Positions 1-6,848 of a stretch of 9,221 nucleotides of DNA are shown here, piece by piece. The translations under genes and the position numbers were made by a program. The notes under the pieces are model-generated. The model did not search any database and was not told where the DNA came from. It saw only the letters and a list, made by a program, of their open reading frames with translations. Source of the DNA: Chloroflexota bacterium (lineage in GTDB: Bacteria > Chloroflexota > Ktedonobacteria > Ktedonobacterales > Ktedonobacteraceae); assembly GCA_005879655.1 (NCBI GenBank), contig VBJK01000173.1:1-9221 (forward strand), read 5' to 3'. Every line of letters begins with the position of its first letter. Position 1 is the stretch's first letter.

Positions 1-258
1 CTATTCTCCCATTTGCTCATTTATAGTAGAGATAAATCGTGTTATACGGGCTATAAGATGAATTATTCGATAACGGAACTTTTATAGCTGGTAATAACCT
101 CGATCTTCAGAGCGGTTCTCATTAATGCGCTGTAGGAGATTGTACTGTGTATACAAGATAAATGCAACGATTTCTTGGGGTTATTGCAAAACTAATGCGT
201 TTACCTGTAATCATCGGCAAGCAGGAGAGTAGAGGAGGTCTAACCACCCTCCTGGTGT

Positions 259-287
259 GGTACGAGCCGTTCTCGTAGCCTCTTTTT
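259..287 (+). terminator. Rho-independent terminator-like stem-loop
   Basis: A six-base stem TACGAG (261-266) pairs with CTCGTA (272-277) around a five-base loop. Two further G-C pairs (259-260 with 279-280) form if one G is bulged. A T-run follows at 283-287. The shape and orientation fit termination of a plus-strand transcript. No gene for it to terminate is visible inside the window, so it would end an upstream transcript or act within an untranslated leader. Confidence 0.45.
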
Positions 288-404
288 CCCTCTGCTGCCA
301 GAGTCAATAAAAAAAGATAATACGGATAAAAGTACAAGACTGAGAATAAATGCAAAGAGATAAAAGGAAATTCCGTCAGAAAGCATCTTACAGTACAATA
401 GATA

Positions 405-410
405 TATAAT
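405..410 (+). promoter_or_regulatory. Possible -10 box for the GH3 / ATP-grasp operon
   Basis: TATAAT at 405-410 is a perfect match to the housekeeping -10 consensus. No good -35 hexamer lies 16-18 bases upstream, so this is only a candidate. Transcription starting near 417 would give a leader of about 60 bases. That leader would begin almost at once with a 6-base stem, AAGCGT (419-424) pairing with ACGCTT (444-449). Confidence 0.3.
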
Positions 411-479
411 AACAGATGAAGCGTTTTTTATCCTCTATGGGAGACGCTTAACTTATCTCTTCATATTGGAGATGTGTCT

Positions 480-1727
480 ATGCAAAGAAAACTTCATACG
501 GCTCAAGGATGTATGTCCATCTACCGATATATTGGCTTTGTCAATATCTTGTGTTGCCTTGCTTTTCTGCTAGCTAGTAGCTCAGGGTGTGCTATGATTT
601 CGCCACCCACTGACAATGCAGCAACAGTGTCAGCGAAGAATGCTAGCTCGCATGCGGGGTCGTCAGCAGGGATGCTGCAAAGATCGCTAGCTGTTGTTCA
701 TGCCCTTATGCAGAATATGTCGCTAGATCAGAAATTAGGTCAGCTTCTTCTGGTAGAGTATCTGGGCAATAGCTATCAAAGAAGCGATTTGCAGGCCATG
801 ATTACTGAACAATATGTTGGTGGGTTTATGTATCAAGAGAGTAATCGCAATTTTGAGCCTCCTTATAATGATATAAGTAGTGTTAATGCATTTTCCTATC
901 AAGCACAAAGCGATGCCCAGATTCCTTTGCTGATCGCCACCGACCAGGAGGGTGGCTTAGTTAACCGCCTGTTTCGCTTTCATGGCGCATTGCCTTCAGC
1001 GCAAGAGATGGCGAAGAGTGGAGATCCGCAAGTAGCCTCCGTGCAAGGGATGCAATTCGCGCAATGGATGCAAGAGCTGGGCATGAATGCTGATCTTGCA
1101 CCTGTTGTGGATGTACGTACTGTAGATCCCTCTATATTGCAATCGCGCATATTTGGGCGTGATCCTGATACTGTTGCAACTTATGCAGGAGCATTTCTCG
1201 ATGGTTTGCAAGCCAATCATGTTGCCGGATGTTTAAAACATTTTCCTGGCTTAGGTGCCATCACCTCTGATCCTCACAACGGACTACCGATCGTCCCTCG
1301 CAGTATGGATGAGTTGAGCGCGATTGACCTGGCTCCCTACAAGCTGATGATTCCTGCTAAGAAACCTGCTATGGTCATGTCAACAGACGTGCTGATGCCA
1401 GCCATTGATCCCGATTTACCAGCTGAATTGTCACCCAAAGCTATTAATGGCCTATTGCGCGGCGAGTTAAAGTATGATGGAGTAGTGATTACTGATGGCC
1501 TCTACATGAGAGGTATTACCGAGCGTTGGACGATAGGGGAAGCTGCGGTGCTGGCTATTCTGGCTGGCAATGATATTGTGGAAGGGCCATATACTTTGGG
1601 TACCGTGGCGAAAGTCATGACTGCTTTCAAGGAAGCTCTACAAGAGGGAAGATTGAGTGTGGAGCGTATTGACCAATCCGTGCAGCGCATCTTGCTCATG
1701 AAGGTACAGTACGGTATCATCAGCTAA
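480..1727 (+). CDS. Glycoside hydrolase family 3 lipoprotein (beta-N-acetylhexosaminidase-like)
   Basis: This is a 415-residue secreted glycosidase resembling NagZ-type GH3 enzymes, which release terminal N-acetylhexosamine or related beta-linked sugars. Residue positions count from the ATG at 480, which has GGAG at 468-471 with 8-base spacing; the in-frame GTG at 474 is too close to that site, and the ATG at 513 is a third option. The N-terminus has a basic start, a hydrophobic segment and a lipobox-like SSGC ending at Cys37, so the protein is probably lipid-anchored outside the membrane. GH3 hallmarks appear in order: TDQEGG (154-159), KHFPGLG (253-259), the SDPH Asp-x-His dyad (His266, expected acid/base) and VITDG with the expected nucleophile Asp339. 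The family's second motif is usually KHFPGHG; here the last His is Leu. Length fits a single-domain NagZ-type enzyme. The ATP-grasp gene begins 30 bases downstream, suggesting cotranscription. Family assignment is firm; the exact substrate is not. Confidence 0.88.
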   Translation: MQRKLHTAQGCMSIYRYIGFVNILCCLAFLLASSSGCAMISPPTDNAATVSAKNASSHAGSSAGMLQRSLAVVHALMQNMSLDQKLGQLLLVEYLGNSYQRSDLQAMITEQYVGGFMYQESNRNFEPPYNDISSVNAFSYQAQSDAQIPLLIATDQEGGLVNRLFRFHGALPSAQEMAKSGDPQVASVQGMQFAQWMQELGMNADLAPVVDVRTVDPSILQSRIFGRDPDTVATYAGAFLDGLQANHVAGCLKHFPGLGAITSDPHNGLPIVPRSMDELSAIDLAPYKLMIPAKKPAMVMSTDVLMPAIDPDLPAELSPKAINGLLRGELKYDGVVITDGLYMRGITERWTIGEAAVLAILAGNDIVEGPYTLGTVAKVMTAFKEALQEGRLSVERIDQSVQRILLMKVQYGIIS

Positions 1728-1757
1728 GATTTTTTTTGTCCATCAAGAAGGTTCCTA

Positions 1758-3014
1758 ATGGAAATTGAGAACGAGAAGAAGCGCAAACGTGTTTTGCTCT
1801 TGATGTCGCCAGCAACATATCGTGCTGGTGCCTTTTTAAGTGCGGCGCAGCAATTACAGCTTGAAGCTGTGGTAGGTATAGACCTGCCGGAAAAGTTGGC
1901 TCACTATTGGCATGTACCCCTGGGTCTTGACTTTGCAGATCAAGACGGTGCAGTTCGTACGATTCTTGAGTATGCTCGTGAACATCCTATTGACGCCATT
2001 TTATCGGTAGATGATAGTGCCACTGAATTGTCTTCGCTGGCTGCTGTCGCTTTGGGCTTGCCTCATAATTCACCAGGAGCGGCAGAAGCTGCTCGTGATA
2101 AATATGTAATGCGCAGTGTGATGTCAGCGGCGGGTGTGCCTTGTCCCGTCTTTCGCAACTTCTCCTTGCACGCTGACCCTCAGCGAGTTGCAGCTCAGGT
2201 GACGTATCCTTGCGTATTGAAGCCGCGCCGTTTGTCGGGGAGCCGGGGGGTGATGCGTGCGAATAATCCTGCTGAATTTGTGGCAAATTTTCGGCGTTTG
2301 CACCGTTTATTGTTAAGCGAAGGATACTCGGAGCTTCTGGTAGAGGATTTTATCCCTGGTGTTGAGGTCGCGCTGGAAGGGCTGCTTACCCATGGGCAAC
2401 TGCGGGTGTTAGCATTGTTTGATAAGCCAGATCCGTTGGACGGGCCTTTCTTTGAAGAGACGATCTATGTGACGCCATCTCGCTTAATAGAGTCCACGCA
2501 GCAAGCCATCGCGCAATGTGTGGCGGCTGCTGCGGCATCGCTGGGTTTGTACGAGGGGCCAGTGCATGCGGAATTGCGTGTGAATGAAGATGGTCCCTGG
2601 ATGTTAGAGATTGCCGGACGTTCGATTGGTGGATTATGTTCTACCATCTTAGAGTTTGGGGCTGGCATGTGCTTAGAAGAACTGATTTTGCGTCATGCAG
2701 TGGGTGAGCAGATCGAAACATTTGATCGTGACGCTCATGCGGTGGGGGTGATGATGATACCTATACCTGGCGCAGGGATGCTGAAGGCTGTGCATGGCAT
2801 TGCGGAGGCTGAAGCTGTGCCTTTGGTGACGGGCGTAGAAATTACCGCAAAGCTCAATCATTCCCTTGTGCCATTGCCAGAAGGCGCAAGCTATCTTGGC
2901 TTTATCTTTGCACGTGGGACAGCGCCACTAGAAGTAGAAACAGCATTACGTAAAGCACACGCATGTTTACACTTTGATATTAGGCGAGAGATCCCTGTTT
3001 TAAGTATGCGTTGA
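1758..3014 (+). CDS. ATP-grasp ligase, L-amino-acid-ligase-like
   Basis: This 418-residue cytoplasmic protein should join a carboxylate to an amine (or similar nucleophile) through an acyl-phosphate made from ATP. The N-terminal 110 residues look like a preATP-grasp fold. The ATP-grasp part shows DKYVMR (Lys115), VLKP (Lys155), the glycine-containing loop at 160-164, LVEDFIPG (Glu196), HAEL (Glu272) and LEIAGR with metal-binding Glu284 and Arg288. The C-terminal part, about 328-408, with IPIPGAG and the later GFIFARG, resembles the C-terminal subdomain of L-amino acid ligases of the BacD type. The ATG at 1758 has AAGAAGG six bases upstream. The gene follows the GH3 lipoprotein by 30 bases with no terminator hairpin between, so it is probably the second gene of that operon. 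The substrate cannot be read from the sequence; dipeptide synthesis is one possibility, a sugar- or wall-related carboxylate another. Confidence 0.85.
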   Translation: MEIENEKKRKRVLLLMSPATYRAGAFLSAAQQLQLEAVVGIDLPEKLAHYWHVPLGLDFADQDGAVRTILEYAREHPIDAILSVDDSATELSSLAAVALGLPHNSPGAAEAARDKYVMRSVMSAAGVPCPVFRNFSLHADPQRVAAQVTYPCVLKPRRLSGSRGVMRANNPAEFVANFRRLHRLLLSEGYSELLVEDFIPGVEVALEGLLTHGQLRVLALFDKPDPLDGPFFEETIYVTPSRLIESTQQAIAQCVAAAAASLGLYEGPVHAELRVNEDGPWMLEIAGRSIGGLCSTILEFGAGMCLEELILRHAVGEQIETFDRDAHAVGVMMIPIPGAGMLKAVHGIAEAEAVPLVTGVEITAKLNHSLVPLPEGASYLGFIFARGTAPLEVETALRKAHACLHFDIRREIPVLSMR

Positions 3015-3181
3015 GATCGACTTTTTAAGGAGAAAGCGAGAGGACTACTTAAGAAGGCTATCTCCTGCTATCGTTAAATTACCGAAATATGCTACCCGCT
3101 TAGACATCTATTGGACACGCAGAGGAATCTATGAGATACTCTACGGGAGATATTCTTCGGTTTTTTACGGAGGTTTCGTTT

Positions 3182-4564
3182 ATGTCCTCACCAAACTCAC
3201 CCTTTGGAGGCATGCCGCTCCGACCGTGTCAGCGGTGTGGGGGACCGCTCGCTTCCAATGTGGTTCGTTGTGGGAATTGTGGTTACTCAAACCCGTTTGT
3301 GCCAGTGCCAGCAAATGTTCCCATGGGGCAGCCGCTCAATGCTCCTATGGGTGGCCCCGGAAATGTTCCCATGAAGCAGCCGGTCAACGCACCTATGGGA
3401 GGGCCAGGGCCGGGAATGGTACCACCGGGTCAGGGGAGTCCGGGCTTCGGTCCTTCCTCCGGCATGTATTATGGAGGACCAGGACAACCTAACGCACCTA
3501 TGGGTGGCCCCGGAAATGTTCCCATGAAGCAGCCGGTCAACGTTCCTATGGGAGCACCCATGGGTGGGCCAGGACCGGGGCTAGTACCACCGGGTCAGGG
3601 GAGTCCGGGCTTTGATCCTTCCTCCGGCATGCATTACGGGGGGCCGGGGCAGCAGCTAGGGGATGGCAATCTGTATAGCGGGGTATCATCTCCTGCACAA
3701 GGCTCTAATCTGGGTAATCCGGTATCGGGTATGAATAAGCCGTTAGTTACCAGTGGCCTCTTCATGACCCAGGAAGGTCCCAATGTTAGACGTATTGTTA
3801 TTCTAGTCGTGATACTGCTGTTAGTTATCGCTGGCAGTGCTGGTGTCTGGAAATTAGTCCCTAGAGCGGATGGAACTGTTTCTGCAACACCTATGGTGGC
3901 ACCCACAGTCGTGCCAAACACAGTCCCTCTTTTTGCTGATCAATTCGGTAGAGGGAACATAAATGGCTGGAATACGCAATCTGCGGTCGGCAAATATAAT
4001 GTCAATATTCAGCAAAGTGCACTTATTCTGGAAAATGATGAAAATAAATTAATATGGGAACTGGTTCCGGGGACACGTCCTTTTAGCGATTTCAAATTGT
4101 TTGTTGATGCCAGACTTACGCAAGGTGATCAGAATAATGGCTATGGGATCTATATTCGAGGTGGTGCCAATCAGAATAGCCCCTTAGCAACATATTATCG
4201 TTTTGAATTATATGGGGACCGTACATTTACAATTTTTAAAGGTACAGTGGATACAGATGGCAAGACAACCGATAAAAGGCTAGCAGATTATACGTATAAT
4301 CATGCTATACAAAGTGGAGGTACTCCTGCTCAGGGTGCCATGGCTACTCCTACTGACAGTCAGGCAGGGATTAATCATATTAGCATTACTGCTCAGGGAG
4401 CAAATATGGCCTTTTCGGTCAATGGGCAAACCTTGGCGACTATTACTGATGCCAGTTATGCTGGTGGTTCTATTGCTTTGTTTGTCTCGAATCTGCCTGA
4501 GGCTAAGCCAGGTGCGCAGGCGATGTTCTCGTTGCTCGGCATCTACCCGGCGGATGCTCACTAG
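3182..4564 (+). CDS. Zinc-ribbon, single-pass membrane protein with LamG-like exterior domain
   Basis: The preferred start is the ATG at 3182, preceded by GGAGG (3169-3173) at 8 bases, giving 460 residues; an in-frame ATG at 3131 with AGAGGA would add 17. In order: a cytoplasmic zinc ribbon with two CxxC pairs (Cys16, 19, 30, 33); a Pro/Gly/Met/Asn-rich linker to about residue 195 containing a tandem duplication; a membrane helix at about 204-224 preceded by Arg-Arg, so the N-terminus is inside; then an exterior domain (about 250-460). That domain opens with a DQFGRGNINGW motif and is rich in beta strands, resembling the concanavalin/LamG-like jelly-roll domains often seen in Chloroflexota surface proteins. 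Such folds commonly bind or process carbohydrate, but no catalytic residues can be named. The resemblance is by pattern and no database match was made. It is likely monocistronic: 167 bases separate it from the ligase gene and it converges on the minus-strand operon. Function unknown. Confidence 0.8.
   Translation: MSSPNSPFGGMPLRPCQRCGGPLASNVVRCGNCGYSNPFVPVPANVPMGQPLNAPMGGPGNVPMKQPVNAPMGGPGPGMVPPGQGSPGFGPSSGMYYGGPGQPNAPMGGPGNVPMKQPVNVPMGAPMGGPGPGLVPPGQGSPGFDPSSGMHYGGPGQQLGDGNLYSGVSSPAQGSNLGNPVSGMNKPLVTSGLFMTQEGPNVRRIVILVVILLLVIAGSAGVWKLVPRADGTVSATPMVAPTVVPNTVPLFADQFGRGNINGWNTQSAVGKYNVNIQQSALILENDENKLIWELVPGTRPFSDFKLFVDARLTQGDQNNGYGIYIRGGANQNSPLATYYRFELYGDRTFTIFKGTVDTDGKTTDKRLADYTYNHAIQSGGTPAQGAMATPTDSQAGINHISITAQGANMAFSVNGQTLATITDASYAGGSIALFVSNLPEAKPGAQAMFSLLGIYPADAH
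3338..3655 (+). repeat. Tandem duplication of about 150 bases in the linker
   Basis: Copy 1 (3338-3490, 51 codons) and copy 2 (3491-3655, 55 codons) encode nearly the same linker, starting NAPMGGPGNVPMKQPVN and ending YGGPGQ. Long stretches are identical at DNA level, including about 46 bases near the start of each copy and a block around 3419-3448 matching 3584-3613. Copy 2 carries four extra codons (GAPM). A shorter sub-repeat, NVPMxQPxNAPMGGPG, precedes and overlaps copy 1. The unit keeps the reading frame, so copy number can change without breaking the gene. Confidence 0.85.
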
Positions 4565-4573
4565 TGGTGGAGG

Positions 4574-5725
4574 TCAGCCGTCTATGTCAACCCAGACTGC
4601 TCCTTTTTGAGCACTCTCAACGGCTTTGACAATAAACTGCATACCGCGCAAACCATCATAGATCGTTGGATATCCGCCTACTGGCTTTTCACCCATTGCA
4701 ATGTGACGCATATCAGCAAGGGCCAGCTTGTAGATAGTAGCGAAGGCTTCGTAGAAACCTTCTGGATGTCCTGCTGGTGTACGTGTGGCTAGTTTTGCAT
4801 CGTTGCTCATATACCCCTGGCCAGTGCGCAAGATCTGCTGTGGCTGTCCATGTGGTTTGAAAAGCAGTGTATTCGGCTCTTGCTGATACCATGCCAATCC
4901 AGCCTTACTGCCGTAGACACGGATGCTCAGTCCGTTCTCTTCACCGGCGGCGATCTGTGAGCACGTCAAAATCCCTTTGCCTCCGTTTGCGAGGCGTAGG
5001 AGCAGGTTCGCGTCGTCATCGAGCAGCCGTCCTTCAATAAAGGTTGTGAGATCAGCACATAGCGCTGTGATTTTCAGCTCTGTCACAAACTGCAACAGGT
5101 TTTCGCCATGGGTACCGATGTCTCCAATGCTGCCAGCGATGCCTGAGCGCGTAGGGTCTGTGCGCCATGCAGCTTGCTTGCTACCTGTCTTCTCCAGTGG
5201 TTCCATCAACCAGTCCTGGAGATATTCCACCAGTACTTTGCGGATTTCGCCTATTGCGTTGCTGCGTACCAAGTGGCGGGCATGGCGTACAGCAGGATAG
5301 CCGGTATAGTTGTGGGTGAGCGCAAAGATCAGCTTACTGCGTTCAACGAGTACTACTAATTGCTTGGCTTCGGCAAGAGAGAACGTCATAGGTTTGTCGC
5401 AGATGACGTGGATACCATGCTCTAAGAACGTTTTGGCGACTGGAAAGTGGACATGGTTAGGGGTGGCAACCATCACGAAGTCAATACCATCTGCCAGCTG
5501 TGACTCGGCTTCAGCCATTTCTGTATAGCTATTGTACGAGCGCTTCAGGTACCAGGCCGCAGCTGATGCCTGGGCGCGTTGCGGATCAGTAGACATTGCT
5601 CCGGCGATGACTTCGGCCTGCCCATCGAGTTCGGCGGCGACACGATGGATGGCACCAATGAAGGACCCCTGGCCGCCGCCAACAATGCCACCTCGTAGTT
5701 TTCTATGGGAAACATCTCCTGGCAT
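4574..5725 (-). CDS. Gfo/Idh/MocA family oxidoreductase
   Basis: This 383-residue NAD(P)-dependent dehydrogenase family oxidises or reduces sugars, inositols and their derivatives. The N-terminal Rossmann fold shows the dinucleotide motif GIVGGGQGS (13-21), followed by VATPNHVHF (86-94) and the family CDKP motif (normally EKP) with catalytic-site Lys111. The C-terminal alpha/beta domain carries GDIGTH (Asp202, His206), the usual Asp/His pair near the substrate. Length is normal for the family. Its ATG at 5723-5725 has AGAGGAAG eight bases upstream. It lies 46 bases downstream of the TIM-barrel gene on the same strand and is most likely the second gene of that operon, acting on the same or a connected substrate. 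The substrate is not identifiable from sequence. Its 3' end is 9 bases from the convergent zinc-ribbon gene. Confidence 0.9.
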   Translation of the reverse strand: MPGDVSHRKLRGGIVGGGQGSFIGAIHRVAAELDGQAEVIAGAMSTDPQRAQASAAAWYLKRSYNSYTEMAEAESQLADGIDFVMVATPNHVHFPVAKTFLEHGIHVICDKPMTFSLAEAKQLVVLVERSKLIFALTHNYTGYPAVRHARHLVRSNAIGEIRKVLVEYLQDWLMEPLEKTGSKQAAWRTDPTRSGIAGSIGDIGTHGENLLQFVTELKITALCADLTTFIEGRLLDDDANLLLRLANGGKGILTCSQIAAGEENGLSIRVYGSKAGLAWYQQEPNTLLFKPHGQPQQILRTGQGYMSNDAKLATRTPAGHPEGFYEAFATIYKLALADMRHIAMGEKPVGGYPTIYDGLRGMQFIVKAVESAQKGAVWVDIDG

Positions 5726-5771
5726 AGTCTCTGCTTCCTCTCTAAAAAGTGTCTTGCTCCCTTACCTGATG

Positions 5772-6821
5772 TTATGTGAGGCCAAGAATGTGGCGGTTAG
5801 TTGTTTCATCAGTAGAGCCACCCGCGAAATCGTCAAAAGCTCTGCTAGGCGTATCGATGAGCATACTCTTAATAAACGTTGCTCCCTCGCGTGCACCTTG
5901 TACCGAGTCTTTAATACAGCATTCCCATTCGAGCACAGCCCAGCCAGTGTAGCCGTTTTGTGTGAGCTTAGAGAAGACCCGCTTGAAGTCAACCTGACCG
6001 TCACCCAGGCTACGGAAGCGACCGGGACGATCCTGCCAATCCTGATAGCCCCCATAGACACCGGAGCGTGCTCCGGCATGATATTCAGCATCTTTCACAT
6101 GAAACGCCTTAATATACTCTTTATAGACATCCAGGTAGCCGATATAGTCCAGGCATTGCAGAATGAAGTGTGAAGGGTCATAGAGGATATGGACGCGTGG
6201 GTGATGTCCTGTAGCGGCCAGAAAGCGTTCAAATGTTATGCCATCGTGCAGGTCTTCTCCTGGATGGATCTCGTAAGCGAGGTTAATGCCATATTCTTCG
6301 GCGGTATGTAAGATAGGTTGCCAGCGCCGGGCCAATTCTGTGAAGCCCATAGCGACCAATCCTGCCGGGCGCTGAGGCCAGGGGTAGACGGTATGCCAGA
6401 GCAATGCGCCTGAGAAGGTTGGCATAGCGGTTAAGCCTAGATTATGTGATGCCTTGATGGCCTTGATCATCTGATCGTTAGCCCATGCTGTACGCGCTGT
6501 AGGGTTATTGTGTAGCGTTTGAGGTGCGAAGGTGTCAAACATGATATCATAGGTTGGGTGCACTGCCACTAGCTGTCCCAACAGGTGGGTAGCGATCTCA
6601 GTAATTGCTAAGCCGTTACATTGCCCTTTCAGATCGTCGCAATACTGCTGTGATGTAGATGCTTTGTCCAGATCGATAAAATGTTTATCCCATCCTGGCA
6701 GCTGTATACCGACATAGCCAAGGTTTTTGGCCCATGCGCTAATATTTTGCAGAGTATTATAAGGGGGAACATCCTGTGCGAATTGTGCCAGAAATAGTGC
6801 AGGTCCTTTGATCTGAGGCAT
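5772..6821 (-). CDS. Sugar phosphate isomerase/epimerase-like TIM-barrel protein
   Basis: This 349-residue protein has the pattern of the xylose isomerase-like / AP endonuclease 2 TIM barrels, which isomerise, epimerise or dehydrate sugars and inositol derivatives at a divalent metal. Expected metal ligands are visible: Glu184 in YEIHPGE, Asp215 in YDPSHF, His241 in FHVKD and Glu298 in VLEWE, with the family-like PGRFRSLGDGQVDF loop (266-279) between the last two. No signal peptide is seen, so it acts in the cytoplasm. The start is well supported: AAGGAGG (6828-6834 in complement) lies six bases from the ATG. It is the promoter-proximal gene of a two-gene operon with the Gfo/Idh/MocA oxidoreductase, an arrangement typical of sugar or inositol catabolism. 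The last 25 or so residues, after the barrel, are polar and look disordered. The specific reaction remains unknown. Confidence 0.87.
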   Translation of the reverse strand: MPQIKGPALFLAQFAQDVPPYNTLQNISAWAKNLGYVGIQLPGWDKHFIDLDKASTSQQYCDDLKGQCNGLAITEIATHLLGQLVAVHPTYDIMFDTFAPQTLHNNPTARTAWANDQMIKAIKASHNLGLTAMPTFSGALLWHTVYPWPQRPAGLVAMGFTELARRWQPILHTAEEYGINLAYEIHPGEDLHDGITFERFLAATGHHPRVHILYDPSHFILQCLDYIGYLDVYKEYIKAFHVKDAEYHAGARSGVYGGYQDWQDRPGRFRSLGDGQVDFKRVFSKLTQNGYTGWAVLEWECCIKDSVQGAREGATFIKSMLIDTPSRAFDDFAGGSTDETTNRHILGLT

Positions 6822-6848
6822 GGCTTTCCTCCTTCTGGTGAGGCGCTA

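Larger units (their letters stand above)
1..479. other. AT-rich stretch without a convincing gene
   Basis: No open frame here has a good ribosome binding site or a recognisable protein. The longest is a TTG-started minus-strand frame (122-355) whose product looks like random hydrophobic and charged sequence; a 35-codon plus-strand frame from the ATG at 125 has no Shine-Dalgarno. What is visible is structural: a 7-base inverted repeat GCTATAA/TTATAGC (50-56 and 82-88), a 6-base pair AGGAGG/CCTCCT (233-238 and 248-253), and a stem-loop followed by a T-run (259-287). The region may hold the 3' end of an upstream transcript or a leader RNA. I see nothing that decides between these. Confidence 0.5.

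Noticed and set aside
125..232. Plus-strand frame of 35 codons with several Cys
   Set aside because: No Shine-Dalgarno precedes the ATG and the composition is random-looking.
230..290. T-box-like leader: GTGTGGTACGAG just before a terminator hairpin
   Set aside because: The TGGTAC resembles part of the T-box antiterminator bulge, but the conserved ACCGCG continuation is missing, no specifier stem could be traced upstream, and the downstream gene is a glycosidase, not an aminoacyl-tRNA synthetase or amino-acid gene.
122..355. Minus-strand frame of 77 codons in the leader region
   Set aside because: It starts with TTG, has no ribosome binding site, overlaps the terminator-like hairpin, and its product does not look like a real protein.
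1728..1757. T8 run between the GH3 and ATP-grasp genes as a terminator
   Set aside because: No stable hairpin lies directly before the T-run; the short GTAC repeats cannot form a convincing stem.
3028..3066. Inverted repeat AGGAGA-AGC / GCT-TCTCCT after the ATP-grasp gene as a terminator
   Set aside because: There is an A-A mismatch in the stem, a long loop, and no T-run after it on either strand; the only T-run is upstream.
5532..6173. Plus-strand frame of 213 codons across the minus-strand operon
   Set aside because: It is antisense to two well-supported genes, has no domain pattern, and is a shadow of their codon structure.
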